This document shows, one piece after another, positions 36,613-44,209 of a stretch of 64,000 nucleotides of DNA; the first letter of the stretch is position 1, and every line of letters begins with the position of its first letter. The DNA is from Streptomyces sp. NBC_00554 (lineage in GTDB: Bacteria; Actinomycetota; Actinomycetes; Streptomycetales; Streptomycetaceae). The position numbers and the translations under genes were made by a program. Location: the NCBI RefSeq assembly GCF_041431135.1, contig NZ_CP107799.1, positions 8,370,001-8,434,000 of the forward strand, in the 5' to 3' direction. The notes below the pieces were generated by a model, which did no database searches, was not told the origin of the DNA, and saw nothing but the letters and a program-made list of their open reading frames with translations.

Positions 36613-37452
36613 TCAGGATTTCGTCACGGTCATCTTGTTGATCACGACGGTCGCGTTGGGTGCTCCGTCGCCCGCGCCGGTGTTCTCGCCGGCTTTGGCG
36701 ATCTTCTCCAGGACCGTCATTCCGGACTTGGAAATAGTTCCGAACGGTGTGTAGTTGGCCGGCAGCTGACTGTCCTGATACACGAGGAAGAACTGGCTGC
36801 CGCCGGTGTCACGGCCCTTGTCCGTCGTGGCGTCGTACGTGTTGGCCATCGCCACCGTGCCCGCCGGGTACACGCCTCCCGTCAGGGTTTTGTCCTTCAG
36901 GTTCTCGTCCGGGATCGTGTAGCCGGGGGTGCCGGAGCCGGTGCCCGTCGGGTCACCGCACTGCAGCACGTAGATGCCGTTCGTGGTGAGCCGGTGGCAC
37001 TTCGTGTGGTCGAAGAAGCCCTTGGCCGCGAGGAAGTTGAACGAGTTCACGGTGTGCGGCGCCGCGGCCGTCTTCAGCGCGATGTCTATCTCGCCGCAGG
37101 TCGTCGCCATCTTCATCGTGTAGTCCGCGGACTTGTCGATGGTGATCGCCGGCTCCTTCTTCCAGGTCAGCGTCTTCACCTCGCCCGCGGCCGCCTTCTC
37201 GCACGGGTCAGGCGCCGCGCTCGTCGGCGAGGCGCTCGGGGTCACGTCAGCGCTCGCGTTGGCCTTGCTGTCGTCGTTCTTGAACACCCCGGTCGCGTAC
37301 GACACGACGCTGCCCACCACGATGACCCCGAGAACCGAGGCGATGATGGCGTTCCGTGCACGTGTCTTACGCCGTGCGGCCGTTCGCCGCTGCTGCTGTC
37401 GCAAGAACTTCTCCCGGGCGAGCTGACGCCGCCGCTGCTCCTGGGTGACCAC
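36613..37452 (-). CDS. Membrane-anchored peptidyl-prolyl isomerase (cyclophilin type)
   Basis: A 279-residue protein with a basic cytoplasmic start (RRRQLAREKFLRQQQRR), one membrane helix (residues 34-56), a Ser/Pro-rich linker with DPCEKA, and an extracytoplasmic cyclophilin domain. The domain shows VNSFNFLAAKGFFDHTKCHRL, GTVAMANTY and GGSQFFLVY, but the active-site Arg-Phe-His run is HRLTT, so activity may be changed. It would help fold exported proteins. GTG 37452 is the predicted start. It is divergent from the MBL gene. Confidence 0.9.
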   Translation of the reverse strand: MVTQEQRRRQLAREKFLRQQQRRTAARRKTRARNAIIASVLGVIVVGSVVSYATGVFKNDDSKANASADVTPSASPTSAAPDPCEKAAAGEVKTLTWKKEPAITIDKSADYTMKMATTCGEIDIALKTAAAPHTVNSFNFLAAKGFFDHTKCHRLTTNGIYVLQCGDPTGTGSGTPGYTIPDENLKDKTLTGGVYPAGTVAMANTYDATTDKGRDTGGSQFFLVYQDSQLPANYTPFGTISKSGMTVLEKIAKAGENTGAGDGAPNATVVINKMTVTKS

Positions 37453-37567
37453 CGGGTTTTCTCCTCATGCGTCTCGTACGTCAAGTGGGACGCGTGCGTC
37501 TTGTGAGCCGACCGCCTGCGTGTGCCCCGTACCGTATATGGGTTCGCTGAGGAATCGGCAGCGCCGG

Positions 37568-37573
37568 TAGGCT
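37568..37573 (+). promoter_or_regulatory. Candidate -10 box for the MBL-hisS unit
   Basis: TAGGCT lies 66 bases before the MBL start codon. TTCGCT at 37543-37548 could be a -35 with a 19-base spacer. This is tentative. Confidence 0.35.
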
Positions 37574-37639
37574 CTGATCCACAGCCGCCCGCCCCGTACG
37601 ACGCCGTATGACCTCGTACGCCACAAACGAAGGACGATC

Positions 37640-38347
37640 GTGCTCATTGCCGGGTTCCCCGCAGGGGCCTGGGGGACCAACTGTTATCTGGTCGCCCCCG
37701 GCGCGGGTGAGGAGTGCGTGATCATCGACCCCGGCCATCAGGCCACCCAGGGAGTCGAGGACGCGATCAGGAAGCATCGGCTCAAGCCCGTCGCGGTCAT
37801 CCTCACCCACGGCCACATCGACCATGTCGCCTCGGTCGTCCCGGTGTGCGGAGCGCATGACGTACCGGCCTGGATCCACCCCGAGGACCGGTACATGATG
37901 AGCGACCCGGAGAAGGCGCTCGGCCGTTCCATCGGAATGCCGCTGATGGGCGAGCTGACCGTGGGGGAGCCGGACGACGTCCGTGAGCTGACCGACGGCG
38001 CGCGGCTGGAACTGGCCGGCCTGGAGCTGTCCGTCGCGCACGCGCCCGGCCATACCAAGGGGTCGGTGGCCTTCCAGATGCCCGAGAACACGGAGATTCC
38101 TTCCGTTTTCTTCTCCGGGGATCTGCTCTTCGCCGGCTCCATCGGACGTACCGACATGCCCGGCGGCTCGCACGCCGAGATGCTCGACTCGCTGGCCCGC
38201 GTGTGCCTGCCGCTCGACGACTCGACCGTAGTGCTGTCCGGCCATGGCCCCCAGACGACCATCGGCCAGGAGCGCGCCACCAACCCGTATCTGCGGGAAG
38301 TGGCCGCCGGCCTCGGGAGCACGGACGCTCCCCGACGAGGATTGTGA
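37640..38347 (+). CDS. MBL-fold metallo-hydrolase (glyoxalase II-like)
   Basis: A 235-residue metallo-beta-lactamase-fold hydrolase. The metal-binding motif is THGHIDH (H57, H59, D61, H62), with further ligands in VAHAPGHTKGS, FFSGDLLFAGS and LSGHGPQTTIG. Proteins of this type act as hydroxyacylglutathione-like hydrolases; actinobacteria lack glutathione, so the thiol ester substrate (perhaps mycothiol-linked) is inferred. GTG 37640 follows AAGGAC. hisS starts 13 bases after the stop, as in other actinobacteria. Confidence 0.9.
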   Translation: MLIAGFPAGAWGTNCYLVAPGAGEECVIIDPGHQATQGVEDAIRKHRLKPVAVILTHGHIDHVASVVPVCGAHDVPAWIHPEDRYMMSDPEKALGRSIGMPLMGELTVGEPDDVRELTDGARLELAGLELSVAHAPGHTKGSVAFQMPENTEIPSVFFSGDLLFAGSIGRTDMPGGSHAEMLDSLARVCLPLDDSTVVLSGHGPQTTIGQERATNPYLREVAAGLGSTDAPRRGL

Positions 38348-38360
38348 CGAGAGACTTCCC

Positions 38361-39623
38361 GTGAGCACCTTCAAGGCCCCCAAGGGCACGTACGACCTGA
38401 TCCCGCCGGAGAGCGCGAAGTACCTCGCGGTCCGCGAGGCGATCGCGGCGCCCCTCCGGAACTCCGGCTACGGCTACATCGAGACGCCCGGCTTCGAGAA
38501 CGTCGAGCTGTTTGCGCGCGGGGTCGGCGAGTCCACCGACATCGTGACCAAAGAGATGTACGCCTTCGAGACCAAGGGCGGTGACCAGCTGGCGCTGCGC
38601 CCGGAGGGCACCGCGTCCGTGCTGCGCGCCGCGCTCGAGGCCAACCTGCACAAGGCGGGCAACCTTCCCGTCAAGCTCTGGTACTCGGGCTCCTACTACC
38701 GCTACGAGCGCCCCCAGAAGGGCCGCTACAGGCACTTCTCGCAGGTGGGCGCCGAGGCGATCGGCGCGGAGGACCCGGCGCTCGACGCCGAGCTGATCAT
38801 CCTGGCCGACCAGGCGTACCGCTCGCTCGGGCTGCGCGACTTCCGAATCCTGCTGAACTCCCTCGGGGACAAGGAGTGCCGTCCCGTCTACCGGGCCGCC
38901 CTTCAGGACTTCCTGCGCGGGCTCAACCTGGACGAGGAGACGCTCCGCCGTGCCGAGATCAACCCGCTGCGGGTCCTCGACGACAAGCGCGACGACGTCC
39001 AGAAGCAGCTGGTGGGTGCGCCGCTGCTGCGTGACTACCTGTGTGACGCGTGCAAGGCGTACCACGAGGAGGTGCGCGAGCTGATCACGGCCGCGGGCGT
39101 CTCCTTCGAGGACGACCCGAGGCTCGTGCGCGGGCTGGACTACTACACCCGGACCACCTTCGAGTTCGTCCACGACGGTCTCGGTTCCCAGTCCGCGGTC
39201 GGCGGCGGCGGCCGGTACGACGGCCTCTCCGAGATGATCGGCGGGCCCGCGCTGCCGTCCGTGGGGTGGGCCCTCGGCGTCGACCGTACGGTCCTCGCCC
39301 TGGAGGCCGAGGGTGTGTCCCTCGAACTCCCCGCTTCCACCAGTGTGTTCGCGGTGCCGCTGGGGGAGGAGGCCCGGCGGGTGCTCTTCGGCGTGGTCAC
39401 CGAGCTGCGCAGGGCGGGGGTCGCGGCGGACTTCTCCTACGGGGCGAAGGGGCTCAAGGGCGCGATGAAGAACGCGAACCGGTCGGGGGCGCGGTACACG
39501 ATCGTCGCCGGTGAACGGGATCTCGCCGAAGGCGTTGTGCAGTTGAAGGACATGGAGTCGGGGGAGCAGGTCGCGGTGGCGGTCGGCGAGCTCGTGGCGG
39601 AGCTGGGGTCGAGGCTGGGCTGA
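38361..39623 (+). CDS. hisS: Histidyl-tRNA synthetase
   Basis: A 420-residue class II synthetase that charges tRNA-His. Motif 2 (YYRYERPQKGRYRHFSQVG), the His-specific RGLDYYTRTTFEF and GGGGRYDGL segments and motif 3 (GWALGVDRTVLAL) are all present, followed by the C-terminal anticodon domain. GTG 38361 starts at the usual STFKAPKGTYD. It shares a transcript with the MBL gene and ends at a GC-rich repeat element. Confidence 0.96.
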   Translation: MSTFKAPKGTYDLIPPESAKYLAVREAIAAPLRNSGYGYIETPGFENVELFARGVGESTDIVTKEMYAFETKGGDQLALRPEGTASVLRAALEANLHKAGNLPVKLWYSGSYYRYERPQKGRYRHFSQVGAEAIGAEDPALDAELIILADQAYRSLGLRDFRILLNSLGDKECRPVYRAALQDFLRGLNLDEETLRRAEINPLRVLDDKRDDVQKQLVGAPLLRDYLCDACKAYHEEVRELITAAGVSFEDDPRLVRGLDYYTRTTFEFVHDGLGSQSAVGGGGRYDGLSEMIGGPALPSVGWALGVDRTVLALEAEGVSLELPASTSVFAVPLGEEARRVLFGVVTELRRAGVAADFSYGAKGLKGAMKNANRSGARYTIVAGERDLAEGVVQLKDMESGEQVAVAVGELVAELGSRLG

Positions 39624-39635
39624 GGGGTTTCTCGC

Positions 39636-39686
39636 CCTCAAACGCCGGAGGAGCTAAAGATCTTTTAGCCCGTCCGGCGTTTGAGG
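39636..39686. repeat. Streptomyces intergenic palindrome, terminator-like
   Basis: CCTCAAACGCCGG (39636-39648) pairs with CCGGCGTTTGAGG (39674-39686), and inside it GCTAAA pairs with TTTAGC. The outer arm CCGGCGTTTGAGG belongs to a repeat I recognise as common after Streptomyces genes. It lies just after hisS and before the convergent response-regulator gene, so it may end both. Confidence 0.75.
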
Positions 39687-39714
39687 ACGAGGCCGTTCAG
39701 GCCGAAGAGGGGGT

Positions 39715-39734
39715 CTGGGGGCGGCAGCCCCCAG
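39715..39734. repeat. Second hairpin of the hisS 3' repeat
   Basis: CTGGGGGC (39715-39722) pairs with GCCCCCAG (39727-39734) around a GGCA loop. The run from the first palindrome to here (GAGGCCGTTCAGGCCGAAG, then this hairpin) looks like one composite repeat. Confidence 0.7.
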
Positions 39735-39771
39735 AAGTAAGGGACGGGTAGGGGCGGAGGGGGCGAAAACC

Positions 39772-40395
39772 TCACTCCAGCAACCCGAACCGCATCGCAC
39801 TCGTCACCGCCGCCGTCCGGTCATCCACCCCCAACTTCCCGAAGACCCGCAGCAGATGGGTCTTCACCGTGGACTCCCCGATGAACAGCCGCCGCCCGAT
39901 CTCCGCGTTGGTGCACCCTTCGGCGACCAGCCGAAGGACAGCCGCCTCGCGCTCGGACAGCCGAGGCCGCTCCGGCTTCGTACGGAGCTGGTCGACGAGC
40001 CGCGCGGCCACGGACGGCGCGAGCACCGTCTCCCCACGAGCCGCCGCCCGAACCGCGTCCGCGAGCTCACCGCGCGGCAGATCCTTGAGCAGATACCCCG
40101 CCGCCCCGGCCTCCACGGCCCGCAGGATGTCCCGGTCCGTCTCGTACGTCGTCAGCACGACGACCCGGCACGGCAATCCGGCCGCGGTCATCCGGACGAT
40201 CGAGTCGACACCCCCGCCACCCGGCATACGCAGGTCCATGAGCACGATGTCGGGCCGGAGTTCGGCGGCCAGCGCCTCCGCCTGAGGCCCGCTGGACGCG
40301 TCGGCGATCACCTCGAGGTCGGGCTCGGCGCTGAGCATCGCGCGCAGCCCTTCGCGTACGACGGGATGGTCGTCGGCGAGGACGATCCGGATCAC
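39772..40395 (-). CDS. NarL/LuxR-family response regulator
   Basis: A 207-residue response regulator. The receiver has the acidic pair D8/D9, phospho-acceptor D54 (VLMDLRMPGG), T82/T83 and K104 (YLLKDLP). The C-terminal LuxR-type helix-turn-helix starts at LSEREAAVLRLVAEG (from residue 145) with TNAEIGRRLFIGESTVKTHL. Partner kinase is the next gene; its start overlaps this one by four bases. It probably controls the ABC exporter encoded in the same operon. Confidence 0.94.
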   Translation of the reverse strand: MIRIVLADDHPVVREGLRAMLSAEPDLEVIADASSGPQAEALAAELRPDIVLMDLRMPGGGGVDSIVRMTAAGLPCRVVVLTTYETDRDILRAVEAGAAGYLLKDLPRGELADAVRAAARGETVLAPSVAARLVDQLRTKPERPRLSEREAAVLRLVAEGCTNAEIGRRLFIGESTVKTHLLRVFGKLGVDDRTAAVTSAMRFGLLE

Positions 40396-41678
40396 GAGCC
40401 ACTCCTTGGGACGGGCAGGCGGACGGTGACGGTGGTACCGGCGCCGGGCGAACTGCGCACCTGCGCGGTGCCGCCCACCTCGGCGGCCCGGGAGCGCAGG
40501 CCCGCCAGACCGTAGCCGCCGACCGGCGCGGCGGGGTCGAAACCGGGGCCGTCGTCGCGCACGGACACAGTGAGGGCCCCGGCGGCGTACGCCAGGGCGA
40601 TACTGACGGCAGCCGAACCGCCCGCGTGCTTACGGGCGTTGGTCAGCGCCTCCTGGCAGGAGCGCAGGACGACCACCTCGGCCGCGGCGGGGACCGCGCG
40701 CACGGGACCGGTCACCTCGACGGTCGCGTCCTGGCGGGCGGCGAGGCGGCGCAGCGCGTCGGGCAGCGAGGCGCCGTCGAGGTCGGCCGGTGTGCCTCCG
40801 GCAACCAGGGCCCGCGCCTCGGCGAGGTTCTGCCGGGCGGTCTCGGCCATCAGGGCCAAGTGGCGGCGGGCCTGCGGCAGATCGCGGTCGAGCTCTGCCT
40901 CGACGGCCTGGACGAGCATCAGCAGGCTGGTGAAGCCCTGCGCGAGGGTGTCGTGGATCTCCCGGGAGAACCGCTCGCGCTCCGCGAGCGCGCCGTGCGC
41001 GGCGGAGAGCCGGGAGATCTCATGACGGCCGGCGTCCAACTCGGCGATCAGCGAGGCCCGTTCGCGGCTCTGGTCGATGATGCGGATGATCCAGCTGCCC
41101 AGGGTCGCCGAGAAGACGAGGGTGACCACGGCGAAGACGGAGTTGAAGAAGACGGCATGGTCGCTGGGCCACCACAGCAGTGCCCAGCCCACTACCGGCG
41201 CGATGTTGATGACCGTCACGGCGGTGAGGGCCCAGCGCAGGCGCAGCGCCATGAAGCACTGGGGCACCAGCGCGAATGTCATCAGGCGGGTCTCGCCGAC
41301 CAGTACGCCGGGCGGGAGGAGGAGCACGATCGCGCCCGCGATGTAGCCGAGGGCGTGCCTCTCGTCCGGGAGCTCGGAGGTGAGGATGGGGCGCCCGACC
41401 GCCACGTACCAGGGAATCAGTAGCAGAAGCAGTCCCGCGGCGGCGACGCGGACGTGCCACCCCGGATAGTTCGTGCCGAGCACGAACACCAGGGTGGCCA
41501 CCCACACGATCGCGAAGTACGAGTCCCACAGCAGGAACGAGCGGTCCCAGGTGTCCGACTCCCGCGGCCCGCTCGACTCCCGCTGCCCGTTCGTTTCCCG
41601 CGGCACCGCCGGTTCCAGCGGCTCGTCCGGCGTCGACCCCGGAGCGTCGAGAGGCCCGCCCGGGACACCGGTACTCAT
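40392..41678 (-). CDS. Sensor histidine kinase (HisKA_3 type)
   Basis: A 428-residue NarL-system kinase. About six membrane segments (residues 52-200) are followed by a helical linker and the dimerization domain with phospho-acceptor H242 in FSREIHDTLAQGF, then an ATPase domain with SCQEALTNARKHA, DDGPGFDP and GYGLAGLRSRA. ATG 41678 was chosen because it overlaps the permease stop (ATGA); the longer frame adds 33 unconserved residues. The signal is unknown; the small external loops suggest sensing at or within the membrane. Confidence 0.93.
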   Translation of the reverse strand: MSTGVPGGPLDAPGSTPDEPLEPAVPRETNGQRESSGPRESDTWDRSFLLWDSYFAIVWVATLVFVLGTNYPGWHVRVAAAGLLLLLIPWYVAVGRPILTSELPDERHALGYIAGAIVLLLPPGVLVGETRLMTFALVPQCFMALRLRWALTAVTVINIAPVVGWALLWWPSDHAVFFNSVFAVVTLVFSATLGSWIIRIIDQSRERASLIAELDAGRHEISRLSAAHGALAERERFSREIHDTLAQGFTSLLMLVQAVEAELDRDLPQARRHLALMAETARQNLAEARALVAGGTPADLDGASLPDALRRLAARQDATVEVTGPVRAVPAAAEVVVLRSCQEALTNARKHAGGSAAVSIALAYAAGALTVSVRDDGPGFDPAAPVGGYGLAGLRSRAAEVGGTAQVRSSPGAGTTVTVRLPVPRSGS

Positions 41679-42520
41679 CCGTCGCGCCGGTTCTTCCACC
41701 GGAAGGTCAGCAGACACAGCAGCAATCCTCCGACGCACCATGCCCCGAGCACCAGGGCGATCCGCCCGAACTCCCAACTGCCCGCCTGTTCAAGGACGCT
41801 CGCCGACTCCGGCAGGAACACACCGCGCAGCCCCTGGCACATCCACTTCAGCGGGAACAGCGCGCCGATGTTCAGCATCCAGTCCGGGATCGTGTCGATC
41901 GCGATGTACACCCCGGAGATGAACTGCAGTACCAGGAAAGGCAGTACGACCACGGAGGTGGCGCTCCTGCCGGACTTCGGGACCGAGCTGATCGCGATGC
42001 CGAGCAGGGCGCACGCCGTGAGCCCCAGGACGAAGACCCAGGCGAAGTCGAACCACTTGCCGATGTCGGAGGGCAGATCGACGTCGTACAGCGTGGTGCC
42101 GACCAGGAGCAGCACCGCCGTCTCCAGCACGCCGGTCACGAGAACCAGCCAGATCTTGCCGAGGAAGTACGCGGCCGGTGGCATCGGCGTGCCGCGCAGC
42201 CGCCGCAGCACTTTCTCGTCCCGTTCGATCGCGATCGAGATGCCGAGGGACTGGAAGCTGGTGGACATGATCCCCGCGGCCATCATCGCGGGGACGTACA
42301 GCTGCGAGGCCGTGATGCCGGCGCCCGCCACGTCGTCGCTGAAGATCGACGCGAAGAGGAAGAGGAAGACGACCGGGAAGGCGAAGGTGAACACCACCTG
42401 CTCGCGCTGGCGGAAGAACTGCTTGAGTTCCAGGGCGCCTTGGTGGAGCCCGAGCCCCCAGGCCCCGGGAAGCCGCCCGGCAACGGCCTCACCACGTGTG
42501 CGTACGGCGGTCGTGGTCAT
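41675..42520 (-). CDS. ABC-2 type transporter permease
   Basis: A 281-residue membrane protein with six helices in the ABC-2 pattern: cytoplasmic N-terminus, VVFTFAFPVVFLFLFASIF, and the central segment GIMSTSFQSLGISIAIERDEKVLRRLRGTPM typical of DrrB-like permeases. With the ATPase upstream it forms an exporter of the drug/lipid type. It overlaps the ATPase stop and the kinase start (ATGA in both cases), so all four genes are coupled. Confidence 0.93.
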   Translation of the reverse strand: MTTTAVRTRGEAVAGRLPGAWGLGLHQGALELKQFFRQREQVVFTFAFPVVFLFLFASIFSDDVAGAGITASQLYVPAMMAAGIMSTSFQSLGISIAIERDEKVLRRLRGTPMPPAAYFLGKIWLVLVTGVLETAVLLLVGTTLYDVDLPSDIGKWFDFAWVFVLGLTACALLGIAISSVPKSGRSATSVVVLPFLVLQFISGVYIAIDTIPDWMLNIGALFPLKWMCQGLRGVFLPESASVLEQAGSWEFGRIALVLGAWCVGGLLLCLLTFRWKNRRDG

Positions 42521-43383
42521 CGTCCGTCCTCCTGTCCGGTCAGTCGCAGATAGACGTCCTCCAAGGTGGGACGGAGCACGCGCAGCCCCGGAATCTCACC
42601 GTCGAAGCGGCGGGTCAGCTCCGCGACCGTACGGGTCGGTGTGTCCGTGTGCTCGGTGCGCGGCGTGCCGTCGGACTCCGTCCACTCCACGGTGGCCCCG
42701 GTGCCGTAGCGCTCCCGCAGCGCGGCGGGCTCGCCCTCGGCGACGACCTGACCCTTGGCTATCACCGCGAGCCGGTGCGCGAGCGCCTCCGCCTCCTCCA
42801 GGTAGTGCGTGGTCAACAGGATCGTCGTGCCCTCGGCGGCCAGCTTCCGGATCAGCTCCCAGAACTGCCGCCGGGCCGCCGGGTCGAAGCCGGTGGTCGG
42901 CTCGTCCAGGAGCAGCAGGTCGGGGCCCCCGATCACGCCGAGCGCCACGTCGAGCCGCCTGCGCTGGCCGCCCGAGAGCGCCTTGATGCGGCTGCCGGCC
43001 TTCTCCTCCAGACCGACCAGACCGATGACTTCCCCGGGATCGCGGGGCTTGGGGTAATAGCGGGCGAAATGCCGCACGGTCTCGCGCACCGTCAACTCGG
43101 CGGGCGCGGATTCGTCCTGCCACACGATGCCGACGCGCGAGCGCCACGCGCGCGTGGGCTTCGCCGGGTCCGTGCCGAGTACGGAGACCTCGCCCGCGTC
43201 CCGGCCGCGGTTGCCCTGGAGGATCTCCACGGTCGTGCTCTTGCCGGCCCCGTTGGGTCCGAGCAGGCCGAACACCTCGCCCTGCCGGATGCCGAGATCG
43301 ATGCCGTCGACGGCGGTCACGTCGCCGTACCGCTTGCGCAGGCCCCGTACGTCCACCGCGAGTTGGTCCGTGTGAGTCGTCAT
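42517..43383 (-). CDS. ABC transporter ATP-binding protein (DrrA-like)
   Basis: A 288-residue ATPase of the exporter type. Walker A is GPNGAGKST (residues 42-50), the signature is LSGGQRRRLDVA, Walker B is LLLLDEPTTGFDP and the H-loop is LLTTHYLEEAEALAHR. The C-terminal extension (WTESDGTPRTEHTDTPTRTV) is the regulatory part seen in DrrA-like proteins. ATG 43383 was chosen as start; the frame runs further upstream without conservation. It heads the ABC-ABC-kinase-regulator operon. Confidence 0.94.
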   Translation of the reverse strand: MTTHTDQLAVDVRGLRKRYGDVTAVDGIDLGIRQGEVFGLLGPNGAGKSTTVEILQGNRGRDAGEVSVLGTDPAKPTRAWRSRVGIVWQDESAPAELTVRETVRHFARYYPKPRDPGEVIGLVGLEEKAGSRIKALSGGQRRRLDVALGVIGGPDLLLLDEPTTGFDPAARRQFWELIRKLAAEGTTILLTTHYLEEAEALAHRLAVIAKGQVVAEGEPAALRERYGTGATVEWTESDGTPRTEHTDTPTRTVAELTRRFDGEIPGLRVLRPTLEDVYLRLTGQEDGR

Positions 43384-43439
43384 GCCGACGAGCCTCCCGC
43401 CGAACCGGGCCCTCCGGGACGACCGTGCGTACTTCCTTA

Positions 43440-43459
43440 TGTCCATCGAACGGTGGACA
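43440..43459. promoter_or_regulatory. Candidate operator TGTCCA-N8-TGGACA
   Basis: A perfect 6-bp dyad with an 8-base spacer lies 57 bases upstream of the ABC-ATPase start and 64 bases before the VKOR-like gene. It is the only clear dyad in the divergent gap and is a possible site for the NarL-type regulator. Confidence 0.4.
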
Positions 43460-43522
43460 CGCGGGCGCGTGCGGCACAATGTCCGTGCCCGCAGGCCCCT
43501 TCGAAGCTACGGAAACGGCGTG

Positions 43523-44164
43523 ATGAGCAAGACGACAGTCAAGGACGTCTCCTCCGACCGGGAAGACCGCACCGCCGCCGCTCCGCGGACGGTCGGCGGC
43601 AGTCGTGCGCTCGCCCTGCTGCTGGTGATCACCGGTGCGGCCGGCCTTCTTGCCGCGTGGGTCATCACGATCGACAAGTTCAAGCTGCTCGAGAACCCGA
43701 ACTTCGTGCCCGGGTGCAGCCTGAACCCGGTCGTCTCCTGCGGCAACATCATGAAGAGCGACCAGGCCTCGGCCTTCGGGTTCCCCAACCCGATGCTCGG
43801 TCTCGCGACGTACGCCATCGTGATCGGCGTCGGTATGAGCCTGCTCGCCCGCGCGACCTTCCCGCGCTGGTACTGGCTGACCTTCAACTTCGGCACGCTC
43901 TTCGGCGTCGGATTCTGCACCTGGCTGCAGTTCCAGTCGCTGTACCGCATCAACTCGCTCTGCCTGTGGTGCTGCCTGGCATGGGTCGCGACGATCATCA
44001 TGTTCTGGTACGTGACCTCGTCCAACATCCGCAACGGCTTCCTGCCCGCGCCCAGCTGGCTGAAGAGCTTCTTCGGCGAGTTCACCTGGGTCCTGCCGGT
44101 GCTGCACATCGGGATCATCGGGATGCTGATCCTGACGCGCTGGTGGGACTTCTGGATGAGCTGA
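43523..44164 (+). CDS. Vitamin K epoxide reductase-like (VKOR) membrane protein
   Basis: A 213-residue membrane protein with four to five helices. Loop cysteines C65 and C73 (VPGCSLNPVVSCGN) and the active-site CxxC pair C147/C150 with an adjacent C151 (LCLWCCL) match bacterial VKOR, which reoxidises the disulfide-forming DsbA-like protein using quinone. Many actinobacteria use VKOR in place of DsbB. No thioredoxin domain is fused. ATG 43523 was chosen; GTG 43520 is also possible. Confidence 0.9.
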   Translation: MSKTTVKDVSSDREDRTAAAPRTVGGSRALALLLVITGAAGLLAAWVITIDKFKLLENPNFVPGCSLNPVVSCGNIMKSDQASAFGFPNPMLGLATYAIVIGVGMSLLARATFPRWYWLTFNFGTLFGVGFCTWLQFQSLYRINSLCLWCCLAWVATIIMFWYVTSSNIRNGFLPAPSWLKSFFGEFTWVLPVLHIGIIGMLILTRWWDFWMS

Positions 44165-44195
44165 CATCGCCGAGGGGAATGTCAGTGGCGTGACA

Positions 44196-44209
44196 TAGGG
44201 TTTTGCACG
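44196..44209 (+). promoter_or_regulatory. Candidate leaderless promoter of rarA
   Basis: TAGGGT (44196-44201) lies seven bases before GTG 44209, so the start of transcription would coincide with the start codon. No ribosome site is present. Three copies of TGACAT/ATGTCA lie just upstream (44162, 44179, 44191). Confidence 0.45.
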
